A stretch of DNA of 24,633 bases from the IMG/VR virus record IMGVR_UViG_3300034356_000216, positions 1 to 24,633 of that record; one strand, written 5' to 3'. Origin of the DNA: a virus. Shown here one piece after another: positions 1 to 5,867 of the stretch. The notes beneath the pieces are model-generated. The model was not told the DNA's origin. It saw only the letters and a program-made list of their open reading frames with translations, and searched no databases. A program made the translations under genes and the position numbers. Positions within the stretch are counted from its first letter, which is position 1; every line of letters starts with the position of its first letter.

Positions 1-2
1 AC

Positions 3-500
3 ATATTACGCAACCCAATGAAGAAGATTAACTTCCCTGTCAAGACAGTAATAGCAGGATATAATCTAGGCGAAAAACATTTATGGGATAGAATGATAGG
101 AGTATTTACCAATGGCTTAAAGCTAAACCCAACGATATATGACTATGCAGAAATAAGTAAATATATGGGAGCTTATGCTGATTCGGATATAAGTATCATT
201 CCTTTAGTTGAGAATAAGTTTGGCTCAATGAAATCAAATCTAAAGGTTTTAGAAACTGCATCAAAGAGAAACCCTGCAATAGTTAGCAACGTTCATCCAT
301 ATAAAGATATGCCTGTCTGCTATGTAAACAAACAACAAGATTGGTACTATTGGATTAAGCTATTAGTCAATGATGAAGCAGCAAGGATAGAATACGGACA
401 AAAGCTATTTGAGTACTGCAATACTAACTTTAACTTACACGATATAAATAATAAGCGTTTTGCTATTTATAATAAATTGATAGGCAATGCCAGTAATTAA
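3..500 (+). CDS. Glycosyltransferase, C-terminal part (5' truncated by window edge)
   Basis: The reading frame is open to the left edge, so the ATG at 18 is probably internal and only the last ~165 residues are visible. The pattern fits the C-terminal nucleotide-sugar-binding half of a GT-B (family 4-like) glycosyltransferase. It has a run like YMGAYADSDISIIPL, followed by an NLKVLETASKRNPAIVSNV segment that matches the usual 'K.LE.A....PVV.S' donor-binding motif. It would transfer a sugar to an acceptor that cannot be told from the sequence. Phage-borne enzymes of this type decorate phage DNA, virion proteins or host surface polymers. Its stop overlaps the next gene by 14 nt, so it is probably co-transcribed with the packaging genes. 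Seen: motif and overlap. Inferred: sugar transfer and the role. Confidence 0.7.
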   Translation: MLRNPMKKINFPVKTVIAGYNLGEKHLWDRMIGVFTNGLKLNPTIYDYAEISKYMGAYADSDISIIPLVENKFGSMKSNLKVLETASKRNPAIVSNVHPYKDMPVCYVNKQQDWYYWIKLLVNDEAARIEYGQKLFEYCNTNFNLHDINNKRFAIYNKLIGNASN

Positions 501-1053
501 ATGCTCAAACGGAAAATGGAAAGTAGGACAAAGTGCCTGTATTTATGATACACACGAACAAGCAGCTTTAGTCTGGGCTGCTATATTAGCAGGCGGTAAA
601 TATGAAGAAACTTATAATGACTATCCTGAATCCGCTACTAACAATGCAAAGAGGGCTTTGAAGTGGGCTGAAGAAAACGGATGGGGTGAATGCGGAACGG
701 CAGTAGGTAAAGCAAGAGCAAACCAATTAGCTAACAAAGAAAATATATCTAGAGATACAATAGCAAGGATGGCTTCTTTTAAAAGACAGCAACAAAATAA
801 AGACGTGCCTTACTCGGAAGGTTGCGGAGGTTTAATATGGGATGCGTGGGGTGGAACTTCTGGTATTGAATGGGCATCAAATAAATTAAAGCAAATTGAT
901 AAAACAAAATTAGCTGAGGGGATGCCACACTATACGAAAAATGGTGTATTATGGACAGGGGAAACACATAAAGATAGTGAGGGTAAATTAATGACAGGCG
1001 CAGTACATACAGAAGATAGCGAGTATTTATACCATAAAGAAGAACTAAAATAA
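487..1053 (+). CDS. Conserved phage protein of unknown function, three-part, upstream of the terminase
   Basis: I recognise the type (a small protein seen in many tailed phages) but not a function. Three segments can be seen. Residues ~1-40 begin MPVIKCSNGKWKVG, with a CxYDT motif. Residues ~45-140 form a helical segment with NAKRALKWAEENGWGECGT, KARANQLA and GCGGLIWDAWGG, ending in IEWASNKLKQI. Residues ~145-188 are Gly/His-rich (MPHYTKNG, GKLMTGAVHT). The conserved Cys, His and Trp residues suggest a small folded, possibly metal-binding, domain; this is inference. It starts inside the end of the glycosyltransferase gene (14 nt overlap), and its stop overlaps the start of the HNH gene in the -1 frame. 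It has no signal peptide or membrane segment, so it should be cytoplasmic or part of the virion. Confidence 0.75.
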   Translation: MPVIKCSNGKWKVGQSACIYDTHEQAALVWAAILAGGKYEETYNDYPESATNNAKRALKWAEENGWGECGTAVGKARANQLANKENISRDTIARMASFKRQQQNKDVPYSEGCGGLIWDAWGGTSGIEWASNKLKQIDKTKLAEGMPHYTKNGVLWTGETHKDSEGKLMTGAVHTEDSEYLYHKEELK

Positions 1054-1307
1054 AAAATCATACTAAAGTATATTGTTCCCATTTTGGTTACATCCTAGAT
1101 GAGTTTATACCTTGCGAAGTATGTGGAGCAAGAGCAGTAGATTTGCACCATATATTTAGAAGGGGAATGGGAGGCAGTAAGTCGGCAGATACAATTGAAA
1201 ATATTATGGCTTTATGCAGAGAGCATCATTTAGAATACGGAGACAAGAAACAATATATGGAATTTTTAAAAGAGAAACATAAAGAAAAATTAGATGGCAA
1301 AAGGTAA
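1050..1307 (+). CDS. HNH endonuclease, packaging-associated, with non-standard ATA start
   Basis: An intact 85-codon frame encodes an HNH fold: a CEVC zinc knuckle, ARAVDLHHIF with the catalytic His pair, GGS, then NIMALCREHH completing the second zinc pair. HNH proteins next to terminase genes are known in HK97-like phages to act with the terminase in DNA cutting and packaging. No ATG, GTG or TTG occurs in frame before the CEVC motif. The upstream stop in this frame is at 1035-1037. The most natural start is ATA at 1050, giving IKNHTKVY, which resembles the usual MKNHTKVY-type beginning. The ATA overlaps the TAA stop of the preceding gene (1051-1053). A G at 1052 would give a classic ATGA stop/start overlap. 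A -1 slip of tRNA-Lys on the A-AAA before that stop would instead fuse it to the upstream protein. Confidence 0.75.
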   Translation: MKNHTKVYCSHFGYILDEFIPCEVCGARAVDLHHIFRRGMGGSKSADTIENIMALCREHHLEYGDKKQYMEFLKEKHKEKLDGKR

Positions 1308-1416
1308 AAGCGATGCAACCAAAGTATCATTTGGTAAAAGAAAAAGAGGACAAGCAAAGAAATCTTATAATAAACATTCATCAAAACCTAAACCTTACAG
1401 AGGTCAGGGCAAATAA
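1294..1416 (+). CDS. Small, highly basic conserved phage protein (40 aa)
   Basis: ATG at 1294 opens a 40-residue protein, MAKGKSDATKVSFGKRKRGQ and onward, ending KPYRGQGK. Nearly a third of the residues are Lys or Arg and there is no hydrophobic core, so it is probably disordered and binds nucleic acid or acidic proteins. It overlaps the end of the HNH gene by 14 nt in another frame, a typical coupled arrangement here. Similar tiny basic proteins beginning MAKGKS are familiar to me near terminase genes of Bacteroidota phages, but I know no function. An overlapping frame beginning at 1313 is a shadow of this gene; only its last part (from 1424) is likely real. Confidence 0.65.
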   Translation: MAKGKSDATKVSFGKRKRGQAKKSYNKHSSKPKPYRGQGK

Positions 1417-1423
1417 ACAATTT

Positions 1424-1540
1424 ATGAAACTAATAGTAAAAGCAGGAACTTACGAAGCAGATACCTTATTAGGTATTATTATTGAAGTCTTGAAACATAG
1501 ATTCTGGCATTTAAGAACACACGGCAAATGGATAGATTAA
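1424..1540 (+). CDS. Small conserved hypothetical protein (38 aa)
   Basis: ATG at 1424, 7 nt after the preceding stop, gives a 38-residue protein that starts MKLIVKAGTYEADTLLG and ends WHLRTHGKWID. It is compact, with a likely beta-strand, an amphipathic helix (TLLGIIIEVLKHRFWHL) and a basic aromatic tail. The same frame is open further upstream to an ATG at 1313. That extension lies on top of the basic-protein gene and has the composition of a shadow frame, so the short start was preferred. Its function is unknown. The genome context suggests a helper of packaging or of the methyltransferase that follows. Confidence 0.5.
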   Translation: MKLIVKAGTYEADTLLGIIIEVLKHRFWHLRTHGKWID

Positions 1541-1544
1541 TCTA
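1533..1544. promoter_or_regulatory. 12-bp perfect palindrome upstream of the methyltransferase gene
   Basis: TAGATTAATCTA is a perfect inverted repeat. It overlaps the stop codon of the 38-aa gene and ends 8 bp before the TATCTTTG box, so it lies in the promoter spacer, where an operator could sit. In AT-rich DNA several 12-bp palindromes are expected by chance in a window this size, so only the position gives it weight. Confidence 0.3.
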
Positions 1545-1552
1545 GAAAGCAC

Positions 1553-1560
1553 TATCTTTG
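1553..1560 (+). promoter_or_regulatory. Candidate Bacteroidota -7 promoter box (TATCTTTG)
   Basis: TATCTTTG fits the TAnnTTTG -7 consensus of Bacteroidota sigma factor ABfA. It lies 13 bp before the ATG of the methyltransferase gene, in the only gap (33 bp) of this part of the window. I see no clear TTTG -33 element 19-21 bp upstream, and transcription from it would leave a very short leader. Confidence 0.4.
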
Positions 1561-1573
1561 TTAAAACAAAAAA

Positions 1574-2788
1574 ATGACAGAAAAGAACGCAATTACAGAA
1601 GTCAAGGTCGTAAAGATTAATGACATTAAATCTAATCCTAATAACCCTAGAATTATTAAGGATGACAAGTTTAAGAAATTAGTAGAAAGTATTAAGTCAT
1701 TCCCAGAGATGGCTAATGTTAGACCTATTGTAGTTAATAAAGATATGATTGTCTTAGGTGGCAATATGCGACTAAAGGCAATGAAGGAAGCAGGTTGGAA
1801 AGAAGCACCTATTCAAATAGTAGATTGGGATGAACAAAAGCAAAAGGAATTTATAGTAAAAGATAATGTAGGATTTGGAGAATGGGATTGGGATGACCTA
1901 GCAAATAATTGGGATGCAGAAGAATTAACTGATTGGGGTTTAGATATACCAAACTTTGATGTAAACAATTTAGAAGCCGAAGAAGATGAGTTTGCAATAC
2001 CAGACGGAGGTATTGAAACGGATATAGTTTTAGGGGATTTATTTGAGATAGGGGAACACAGATTACTTTGTGGCGATAGTACGGATAGCGACCAAGTGGC
2101 AAAGCTAATGAACGGACAAAAGGCTGATATGGTATTTACAGATCCGCCTTATGGAATGGCTTATGAAAGTAATGCTTGGGATAGTAAAAAAAGTGAAGTA
2201 AAACAAAAGCGAACTGATACACAAATATTAAACGATGAGAATACAAATGTTGGTCAAGACGCATTAAATTTAATACCATTATTTCTTGAAAACAATAGGC
2301 ATTTTTATATATGGTGCAGATGGGATTGCTTCAATGATTTTAAAGAAGTATGTCAAAATATTGGCAAGATTAAAAGCGTAGTAGTTTGGGATAAAGGTGG
2401 TCCAGGATTAGGAGATTTAAAAGGTTCTTATGGGGATAGTGAATGGGCTATATTTGGAATGATTGGAAGAAGAGAATTAAAAGAAAGGCAAAATGGAGTT
2501 TGGCAAGTAAATAGAATGAAAGGTTTGCAAATGCAACATCCAACACAAAAACCATTAGAAATATGCGAAAGAGGAATAAATAATTCTACAAATCAAAATG
2601 AATTAATATTAGATTTATTTCTTGGTTCTGGTTCAACAATGGCTGCTTCGCATCAACTTAAACGCAAATGCTATGGTATGGAACTTGACTCAAAATACTG
2701 CCAAGTGATTGTAGATAGGATGCAAAAACTTGACCCAACTTTAGAAGTAAAAAGAAACGGACAACCGTATATTAAAACAGAACAATAA
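1574..2788 (+). CDS. ParB-like domain / DNA methyltransferase fusion
   Basis: Residues ~8-110 form a ParB/Srx-type domain: IKSNPNNPRIIKDDKFKKLV, IVVNKDMIVLGGNMRLKAM with the GG.MR signature, then an acidic linker rich in Asp and Trp. Residues ~150-395 form an S-adenosylmethionine-dependent DNA methyltransferase. Its catalytic motif DPPYG (190-194) comes before the AdoMet-binding FLGSGST (349-355), with HPTQKP just upstream of the latter. This is the motif order of beta-class amino-methyltransferases. DPPY favours N6-adenine methylation, though N4-cytosine cannot be excluded. Such fusions are common in phages beside terminase genes, and no cognate restriction enzyme is seen. Likely roles are protecting phage DNA from host restriction or marking sites for packaging. 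It has its own TAnnTTTG-like box upstream and ends 4 nt before the small terminase gene. Confidence 0.9.
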   Translation: MTEKNAITEVKVVKINDIKSNPNNPRIIKDDKFKKLVESIKSFPEMANVRPIVVNKDMIVLGGNMRLKAMKEAGWKEAPIQIVDWDEQKQKEFIVKDNVGFGEWDWDDLANNWDAEELTDWGLDIPNFDVNNLEAEEDEFAIPDGGIETDIVLGDLFEIGEHRLLCGDSTDSDQVAKLMNGQKADMVFTDPPYGMAYESNAWDSKKSEVKQKRTDTQILNDENTNVGQDALNLIPLFLENNRHFYIWCRWDCFNDFKEVCQNIGKIKSVVVWDKGGPGLGDLKGSYGDSEWAIFGMIGRRELKERQNGVWQVNRMKGLQMQHPTQKPLEICERGINNSTNQNELILDLFLGSGSTMAASHQLKRKCYGMELDSKYCQVIVDRMQKLDPTLEVKRNGQPYIKTEQ

Positions 2789-2792
2789 CAGA

Positions 2793-3152
2793 ATGAGCAA
2801 AGAACATTTAATACCATATAAGCCAGGTGAATCAGGTAACCCAAACGGACGCCCGCGTAAGTATGTTAGCCTACTCAAAGAACAAGGCTACAAACTAAGC
2901 GAAATAAACGACACAATCCAAGTAATGATGTCAATGGATATGGAAGAACTTAATGCAGTTTATAAAAACCCAAAGGCAACAATATTAGAAAAGACTATTG
3001 CAGGTGCTATGAATAAAAGTCTACAAAAAGGTAGCCTGTATTCATTAGATACTTTACTTACCAGAGTATATGGCAAACCTAAAGAACAGATGGATATTAA
3101 AACAGATAATAAAATTGAGGTTATCTTTATAGATGGCAAAACCATTTTATAG
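2793..3152 (+). CDS. terS: Terminase small subunit (DUF5681-like)
   Basis: The 119-residue protein begins with the YKPGESGNPNGRPRKY signature of the DUF5681 family, a basic N-terminal motif found in many phage proteins next to large terminases. It continues with a helical region (residues ~25-100) suited to DNA binding and oligomer formation, and the C-terminal strand KIEVIFIDGKTIL. Small terminases recognise the packaging site and hand the DNA to the large subunit. The ATG at 2793 lies 4 nt after the methyltransferase stop. Its TAG stop shares one base with the GTG start of the large subunit, as expected for proteins made in a fixed ratio. The assignment rests on the N-terminal motif and position, since helical folds of this family are poorly conserved. 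Confidence 0.8.
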   Translation: MSKEHLIPYKPGESGNPNGRPRKYVSLLKEQGYKLSEINDTIQVMMSMDMEELNAVYKNPKATILEKTIAGAMNKSLQKGSLYSLDTLLTRVYGKPKEQMDIKTDNKIEVIFIDGKTIL

Positions 3153-4303
3153 TGCAAATATTTCTACCAAAGCCACACGCAAACCAACAGATAATCTTAG
3201 AGTGCGATAAGCGTTTTAGAGTGGTGATGTGCGGTCGTAGGTTTGGCAAGTCGGAACTATCCCAGATACTTTCAGTTACATACGCAGTTAAAGGGCTTTC
3301 TGTGGCTTATATTACCCCTACTTATGGATTGGCTAAGGTTTTCTTTGCAAAGCTAACCGAGAGCCTAGAACTGCCTAAGAATAAGTCTGACCTTAAAATT
3401 GACTTTCCCAATGGCGGACAGATTGAGTTCTTTACAGGGGAACGATTAGATAATCTTAGAGGTAGAAAGTTTCACTTGGTAATAATAGATGAGGCTTCAT
3501 ATATCCCTGAACTTGAATCAGGATGGCAAAATAGTATTCGCCCAACGCTAACCGATTACAAAGGCAAGGCAATATTCCTTTCAACCCCTAGAGGCAAGAA
3601 CTATTTTTATAGCCTATTTATGAAAGCAGGGGAAAATGATTGGGCTTCCTTTAAGTTTACTAGCTACGACAATCCGCACATAGACCCTATGGAAATAGAC
3701 GATGCTAGGATGCAACTGCCGAACGTAGTATTTGAGCAGGAGTATATGGCAAACCCTAGCGAGAATAGTGCGAACCCATTTGGTAACAAATTTATACAGG
3801 ATTGCGTTAAGACTATCAGCAGCCAACCAATAGTTTGTTTTGGGATTGACCTTGCTAAGTCTGTTGACCATACAGTTATCATAGGGCTTGACAATAGCGG
3901 TAACGTGGCTTATTTTGACCGCTATCAAATGGATTGGCATAACACTAAGGAGAATATAAAGAGGCTACCAAGATGCCCTATATTGATAGATAGCACAGGA
4001 GTAGGCGACCCTATCCTAGAAGATTTAAAAAGGGATGGCATAGCTATTGAAGGCTTAAAGTTTACAAGCTCAAGTAAGCAGCAACTAATGGAGGGTCTTG
4101 CAACCGCCATACAACAGGGCAGGATAGGTTACCCAGAGGGAGCAATAACAAATGAGCTGCAAGTCTTTGAATATCAGTTTACCGCCAATGGGGTTAAGTA
4201 CTCTGCACCTAGTGGTTTCCACGATGACTGTGTTATGGCATTGGCTTTAGCTTGGTCAAACTTTAGTATTAAGAGGGGTAATGGCAGATACTCATTCGTT
4301 TAA
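3152..4303 (+). CDS. terL: Terminase large subunit (packaging ATPase/nuclease)
   Basis: All expected elements are present. There is a Walker A MCGRRFGKS (26-34), Walker B LVIIDEAS (109-116), and a motif III coupling segment FLSTPRG (142-148). An RuvC/RNase H-like nuclease domain from ~225 has acidic residues in FGIDLAKS (D233), ILIDSTGVGD (D280) and GFHDDC (D358/D359). The length, 383 residues, is on the short side but complete. It drives ATP-dependent DNA translocation into the prohead and cuts the concatemer. The start is GTG at 3152, overlapping the small-subunit stop by one base. No in-frame ATG fits better, and MQIFLPKPHANQ matches the normal start of this family. A hairpin terminator follows 34 nt downstream. 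Confidence 0.95.
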   Translation: MQIFLPKPHANQQIILECDKRFRVVMCGRRFGKSELSQILSVTYAVKGLSVAYITPTYGLAKVFFAKLTESLELPKNKSDLKIDFPNGGQIEFFTGERLDNLRGRKFHLVIIDEASYIPELESGWQNSIRPTLTDYKGKAIFLSTPRGKNYFYSLFMKAGENDWASFKFTSYDNPHIDPMEIDDARMQLPNVVFEQEYMANPSENSANPFGNKFIQDCVKTISSQPIVCFGIDLAKSVDHTVIIGLDNSGNVAYFDRYQMDWHNTKENIKRLPRCPILIDSTGVGDPILEDLKRDGIAIEGLKFTSSSKQQLMEGLATAIQQGRIGYPEGAITNELQVFEYQFTANGVKYSAPSGFHDDCVMALALAWSNFSIKRGNGRYSFV

Positions 4304-4336
4304 TGAATCAATAGAAGTAGCTTTATAGTGCAACTT

Positions 4337-4370
4337 TGAGCCGAAAACGATTGACAATCGGCTCATTTAT
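4337..4370 (+). terminator. Hairpin terminator after terL
   Basis: TGAGCCGA (4337-4344) pairs perfectly with TCGGCTCA (4358-4365) around a 13-nt loop and is followed by TTTAT. Part of the loop and the 3' arm can instead form CGATTG-A-CAATCG. The U-tract is short, so termination may be partial. Confidence 0.55.
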
Positions 4371-4495
4371 GATTGATATACCGCTTATCCTTGATTATTA
4401 CCACTCATCACAAAGTCTAAAAATAGTTTACAAAATGTTTGGAAGGTGTATATATCTTACCCTATCTTTGATTTATCAAACCAAAACCAAAGTAT
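4366..4495. promoter_or_regulatory. Intergenic control region with promoter for the small-gene block
   Basis: No gene is seen in the 192 bp between terL and 4496. It holds TTTG at 4438-4441 and TATCTTTG at 4463-4470, separated by 21 bp, a good match to the Bacteroidota promoter (TTTG, 19-21 bp, TAnnTTTG). The inverted repeat TTTGAT-TT-ATCAAA (4467-4480) overlaps the end of the -7 box and the expected start of transcription, where a repressor could bind. ATGATTGATA at 4369-4378 is the reverse complement of a motif repeated in the other large gap (14794-14826). Confidence 0.6.
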
Positions 4496-4708
4496 ATGTT
4501 TAAAATTGACTGGTCATCTTGGGATAAACCAATTACAAAAGAAACTTGTATTGAAGATTTAAATAGATATGTTAAAGGAAAACATATTAATAAAACATTA
4601 TATAAAAAAGCATTAAGTATTATAGAACAAGGCTATCAATTTCAATGCATAGTTCAAGATAATGGACATTTAAAAGTATTAAAAGTTAATAAAGGAATTA
4701 AATTATAA
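4496..4708 (+). CDS. Hypothetical protein (70 aa)
   Basis: ATG at 4496 follows the best promoter of the window by about 25 bp, so this is the first gene of the transcript. The protein has no signal peptide or membrane segment. It begins MFKIDWSSWDKPITKE, has a basic helical middle (YVKGKHINKTLYKKALSII), and ends in a likely beta-hairpin (YQFQCIVQDNGHLKVLKV). The alternation of helix and hairpin gives it a compact cytoplasmic look. I do not recognise a family. As the first gene after the promoter-operator it could be an early or regulatory product, but nothing in its sequence proves DNA binding. Confidence 0.6.
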   Translation: MFKIDWSSWDKPITKETCIEDLNRYVKGKHINKTLYKKALSIIEQGYQFQCIVQDNGHLKVLKVNKGIKL

Positions 4709-4743
4709 ACCCCCAAAGTCAGGGGTGCGACTGACCAACGCAC
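4709..4743 (+). other. Two overlapping hairpins before the 30-aa membrane gene
   Basis: ACCCC (4709-4713) can pair with GGGGT (4722-4726). GTGCG (4725-4729) can pair with CGCAC (4739-4743). The arms share bases 4725-4726, so the two stems compete. They lie directly before the ATG at 4751 and could affect its translation. Confidence 0.3.
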
Positions 4744-4750
4744 ATTTATT

Positions 4751-4843
4751 ATGAAACAAACGAAACAAACGAAACACAACATAGAGGCTATTATTATAAT
4801 AGTAGTAGTATTTCTTATAACCGCATATTTAGAAAACATTTAA
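4751..4843 (+). CDS. Tiny single-pass membrane protein (30 aa)
   Basis: ATG at 4751 encodes 30 residues. A basic head, MKQTKQTKHNIEA, is coded by tandem copies of GAAACAAAC. It is followed by one strongly hydrophobic helix (IIIIVVVFLITAY) and a short tail, LENI. The positive-inside rule predicts a cytoplasmic N terminus. A pure shadow frame would rarely give such a clean basic-plus-hydrophobic pattern, but at this size the gene call is uncertain. Tiny membrane proteins of phages act as holins, antiholins or exclusion factors; here no role can be assigned. A 10-bp inverted repeat begins 6 nt after the stop. Confidence 0.45.
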   Translation: MKQTKQTKHNIEAIIIIVVVFLITAYLENI

Positions 4844-4848
4844 CTTAC

Positions 4849-4912
4849 TATCCCTGCTAATTAACAATAATTAATAATCTTATTGGGTTATCCTGAAATG
4901 TGAGCAGGGATA
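4849..4912 (+). other. Long-loop 10-bp perfect inverted repeat
   Basis: TATCCCTGCT (4849-4858) is exactly complementary to AGCAGGGATA (4903-4912), with a 44-nt AT-rich loop, and TTTT follows. It fills the gap between the 30-aa and 54-aa genes and could be a terminator or an RNA structure. A 10-bp perfect GC-containing stem at this spacing is unlikely by chance locally. Confidence 0.45.
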
Positions 4913-4928
4913 TTTTAAAAACTAAACT

Positions 4929-5093
4929 ATGAACAATTACGAACTGAAACAAGGCATCTTAGATAAGATGGAAATAGAAGGTCTTATTGAAAGGATTGCT
5001 AAACTTGAAAAGAAATTAGCTTCAAAAGAACTTGAAGTAAAAAAACTTACAAGGGAATTAGTATCATTATCATACGAATTTTACAAAGATTAA
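4929..5093 (+). CDS. Small coiled-coil protein (54 aa)
   Basis: ATG at 4929 encodes 54 residues. The centre, LIERIAKLEKKLASKELEVK, shows heptad spacing of Leu and Ile, so a coiled coil at residues ~15-45 is likely, with a short tail, SYEFYKD. There is no signal or membrane helix. The stop is followed after one base by the next small gene, suggesting an operon. Small coiled-coil proteins occur as assembly aids or regulators, and I cannot name this one. Confidence 0.6.
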   Translation: MNNYELKQGILDKMEIEGLIERIAKLEKKLASKELEVKKLTRELVSLSYEFYKD

Positions 5094-5094
5094 T

Positions 5095-5211
5095 ATGAAA
5101 GAAACATTAGCAATGATTAAGTTCTTCTTTATTTCTGTGCCACTATTTTGTATAGTCTATTTATTTGTCTTATCTTTATGCAAAATCAAGGAACTATGTG
5201 GAATAAAATAA
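5095..5211 (+). CDS. Small membrane protein (38 aa) overlapping the tail chaperone start
   Basis: ATG at 5095 lies one base after the previous stop. The 38 residues begin MKETLAMIK, continue with a hydrophobic helix of about 22 residues (FFFISVPLFCIVYLFVLSL), and end with a basic tail, CKIKELCGIK. Three Cys are present. One transmembrane helix is expected. Its last 16 nt overlap the likely start (5196) of the tail chaperone gene in another frame. The function is unknown. Confidence 0.5.
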   Translation: MKETLAMIKFFFISVPLFCIVYLFVLSLCKIKELCGIK

Positions 5212-5867
5212 CTGTCTGGCAATACCAACAGATTTATACTGCTCTTAATTCTAAAGAGAAGGATGCAACGGACTTAGACCTAGAAGTTAAGCTAGTAGCA
5301 ATAGTCAACAATATGACTGAAATGCAAATAGATAGCCTTCCTTTGAACGAATACAAGGAACTAAACAAGTCTATTAATTTTCTAAACGAGCCGATTCTAG
5401 GCAATCCTAAGAAGCATATAACCATATCTAAGGGCAAGAGGTACAGGATTAACTATGATGTTAGCAAGATGCCATTCGCCAGATACATTGAAAGCAAAGT
5501 ATTTAGTGAGGATTTGTACGGCAACTTACACAAGTTAGCAGCCACAATGGTAATCCCACAAAAAAGAAAGTTTGGCTTTTGGTTTGACCAACCCTACGAT
5601 GCGAGTAGGCATCTGGAGTATTCCAACGATATGCTTGAAGCTAAATTTATAGACGTATATCACTCGTTGGTTTTTTTTTATCAAGTATACAGAAATTGGA
5701 TAGAAGTTTCACAGGACTATTTGGTGAACAAGATGTTAGAAGCAGGGATGAACAAGGACAAAGCGAAAGAGGTGGTTCAAAGTTTATGCATTATTTTGGA
5801 TGGCAATATAGCGCCAAACTTATTGCCGAGTACGAAAATTGCACAGTTACGCAAGGATATGAAATGA
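5196..5867 (+). CDS. Tail assembly chaperone, G-like protein
   Basis: A 223-residue protein starting MWNKITVWQYQQIYTAL; an alternative ATG at 5178 adds MQNQGT. The pattern (KITVWQ..QI, DLDLEVKLVAIV, the region DSLPLNEYKEL, KMPFARYIE, NLHKLAATMV, VYHSLVFFYQVYRNW) matches, in my memory, proteins of Bacteroidota siphophages in the tail-chaperone position, upstream of the tape measure gene. Such proteins coat the tape measure protein while the tail tube assembles. The codons for VFFY contain nine T residues (5671-5679), a perfect T-TTT-TTT slippery site in this frame. Slipping -1 would give a longer G-T product. The last codons overlap the T-like frame. No membrane segment is present. Confidence 0.65.
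   Translation: MWNKITVWQYQQIYTALNSKEKDATDLDLEVKLVAIVNNMTEMQIDSLPLNEYKELNKSINFLNEPILGNPKKHITISKGKRYRINYDVSKMPFARYIESKVFSEDLYGNLHKLAATMVIPQKRKFGFWFDQPYDASRHLEYSNDMLEAKFIDVYHSLVFFYQVYRNWIEVSQDYLVNKMLEAGMNKDKAKEVVQSLCIILDGNIAPNLLPSTKIAQLRKDMK

Noticed and set aside
1313-1423. N-terminal part of an open frame from 1313 to 1540
   Set aside because: It overlaps the basic 40-aa gene (1294-1416) in another frame and has shadow-like composition; the start at 1424 was taken instead.
3614-3940. Long open frames on the minus strand, for example within terL, and elsewhere
   Set aside because: They lie antisense to well-supported genes, carry no recognisable domain, and the whole window is coded on the + strand.
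3146-4333. 12-bp direct repeat TTTATAGTGCAA at 3146-3157 and 4322-4333 flanking terL
   Set aside because: Twelve-base matches are expected by chance many times in AT-rich DNA of this length; no target-site or mobile element signs accompany it.
4751-4778. GAAACAAAC tandem copies as a regulatory repeat
   Set aside because: They lie inside the start of the 30-aa gene and encode its KQT repeats; too short to be more.
5671-5679. T9 run as a plain sequencing or assembly indel
   Set aside because: Not excluded, but the chaperone frame continues for 63 more codons after the run with a family-like sequence, so a simple error is less likely than a slip site.
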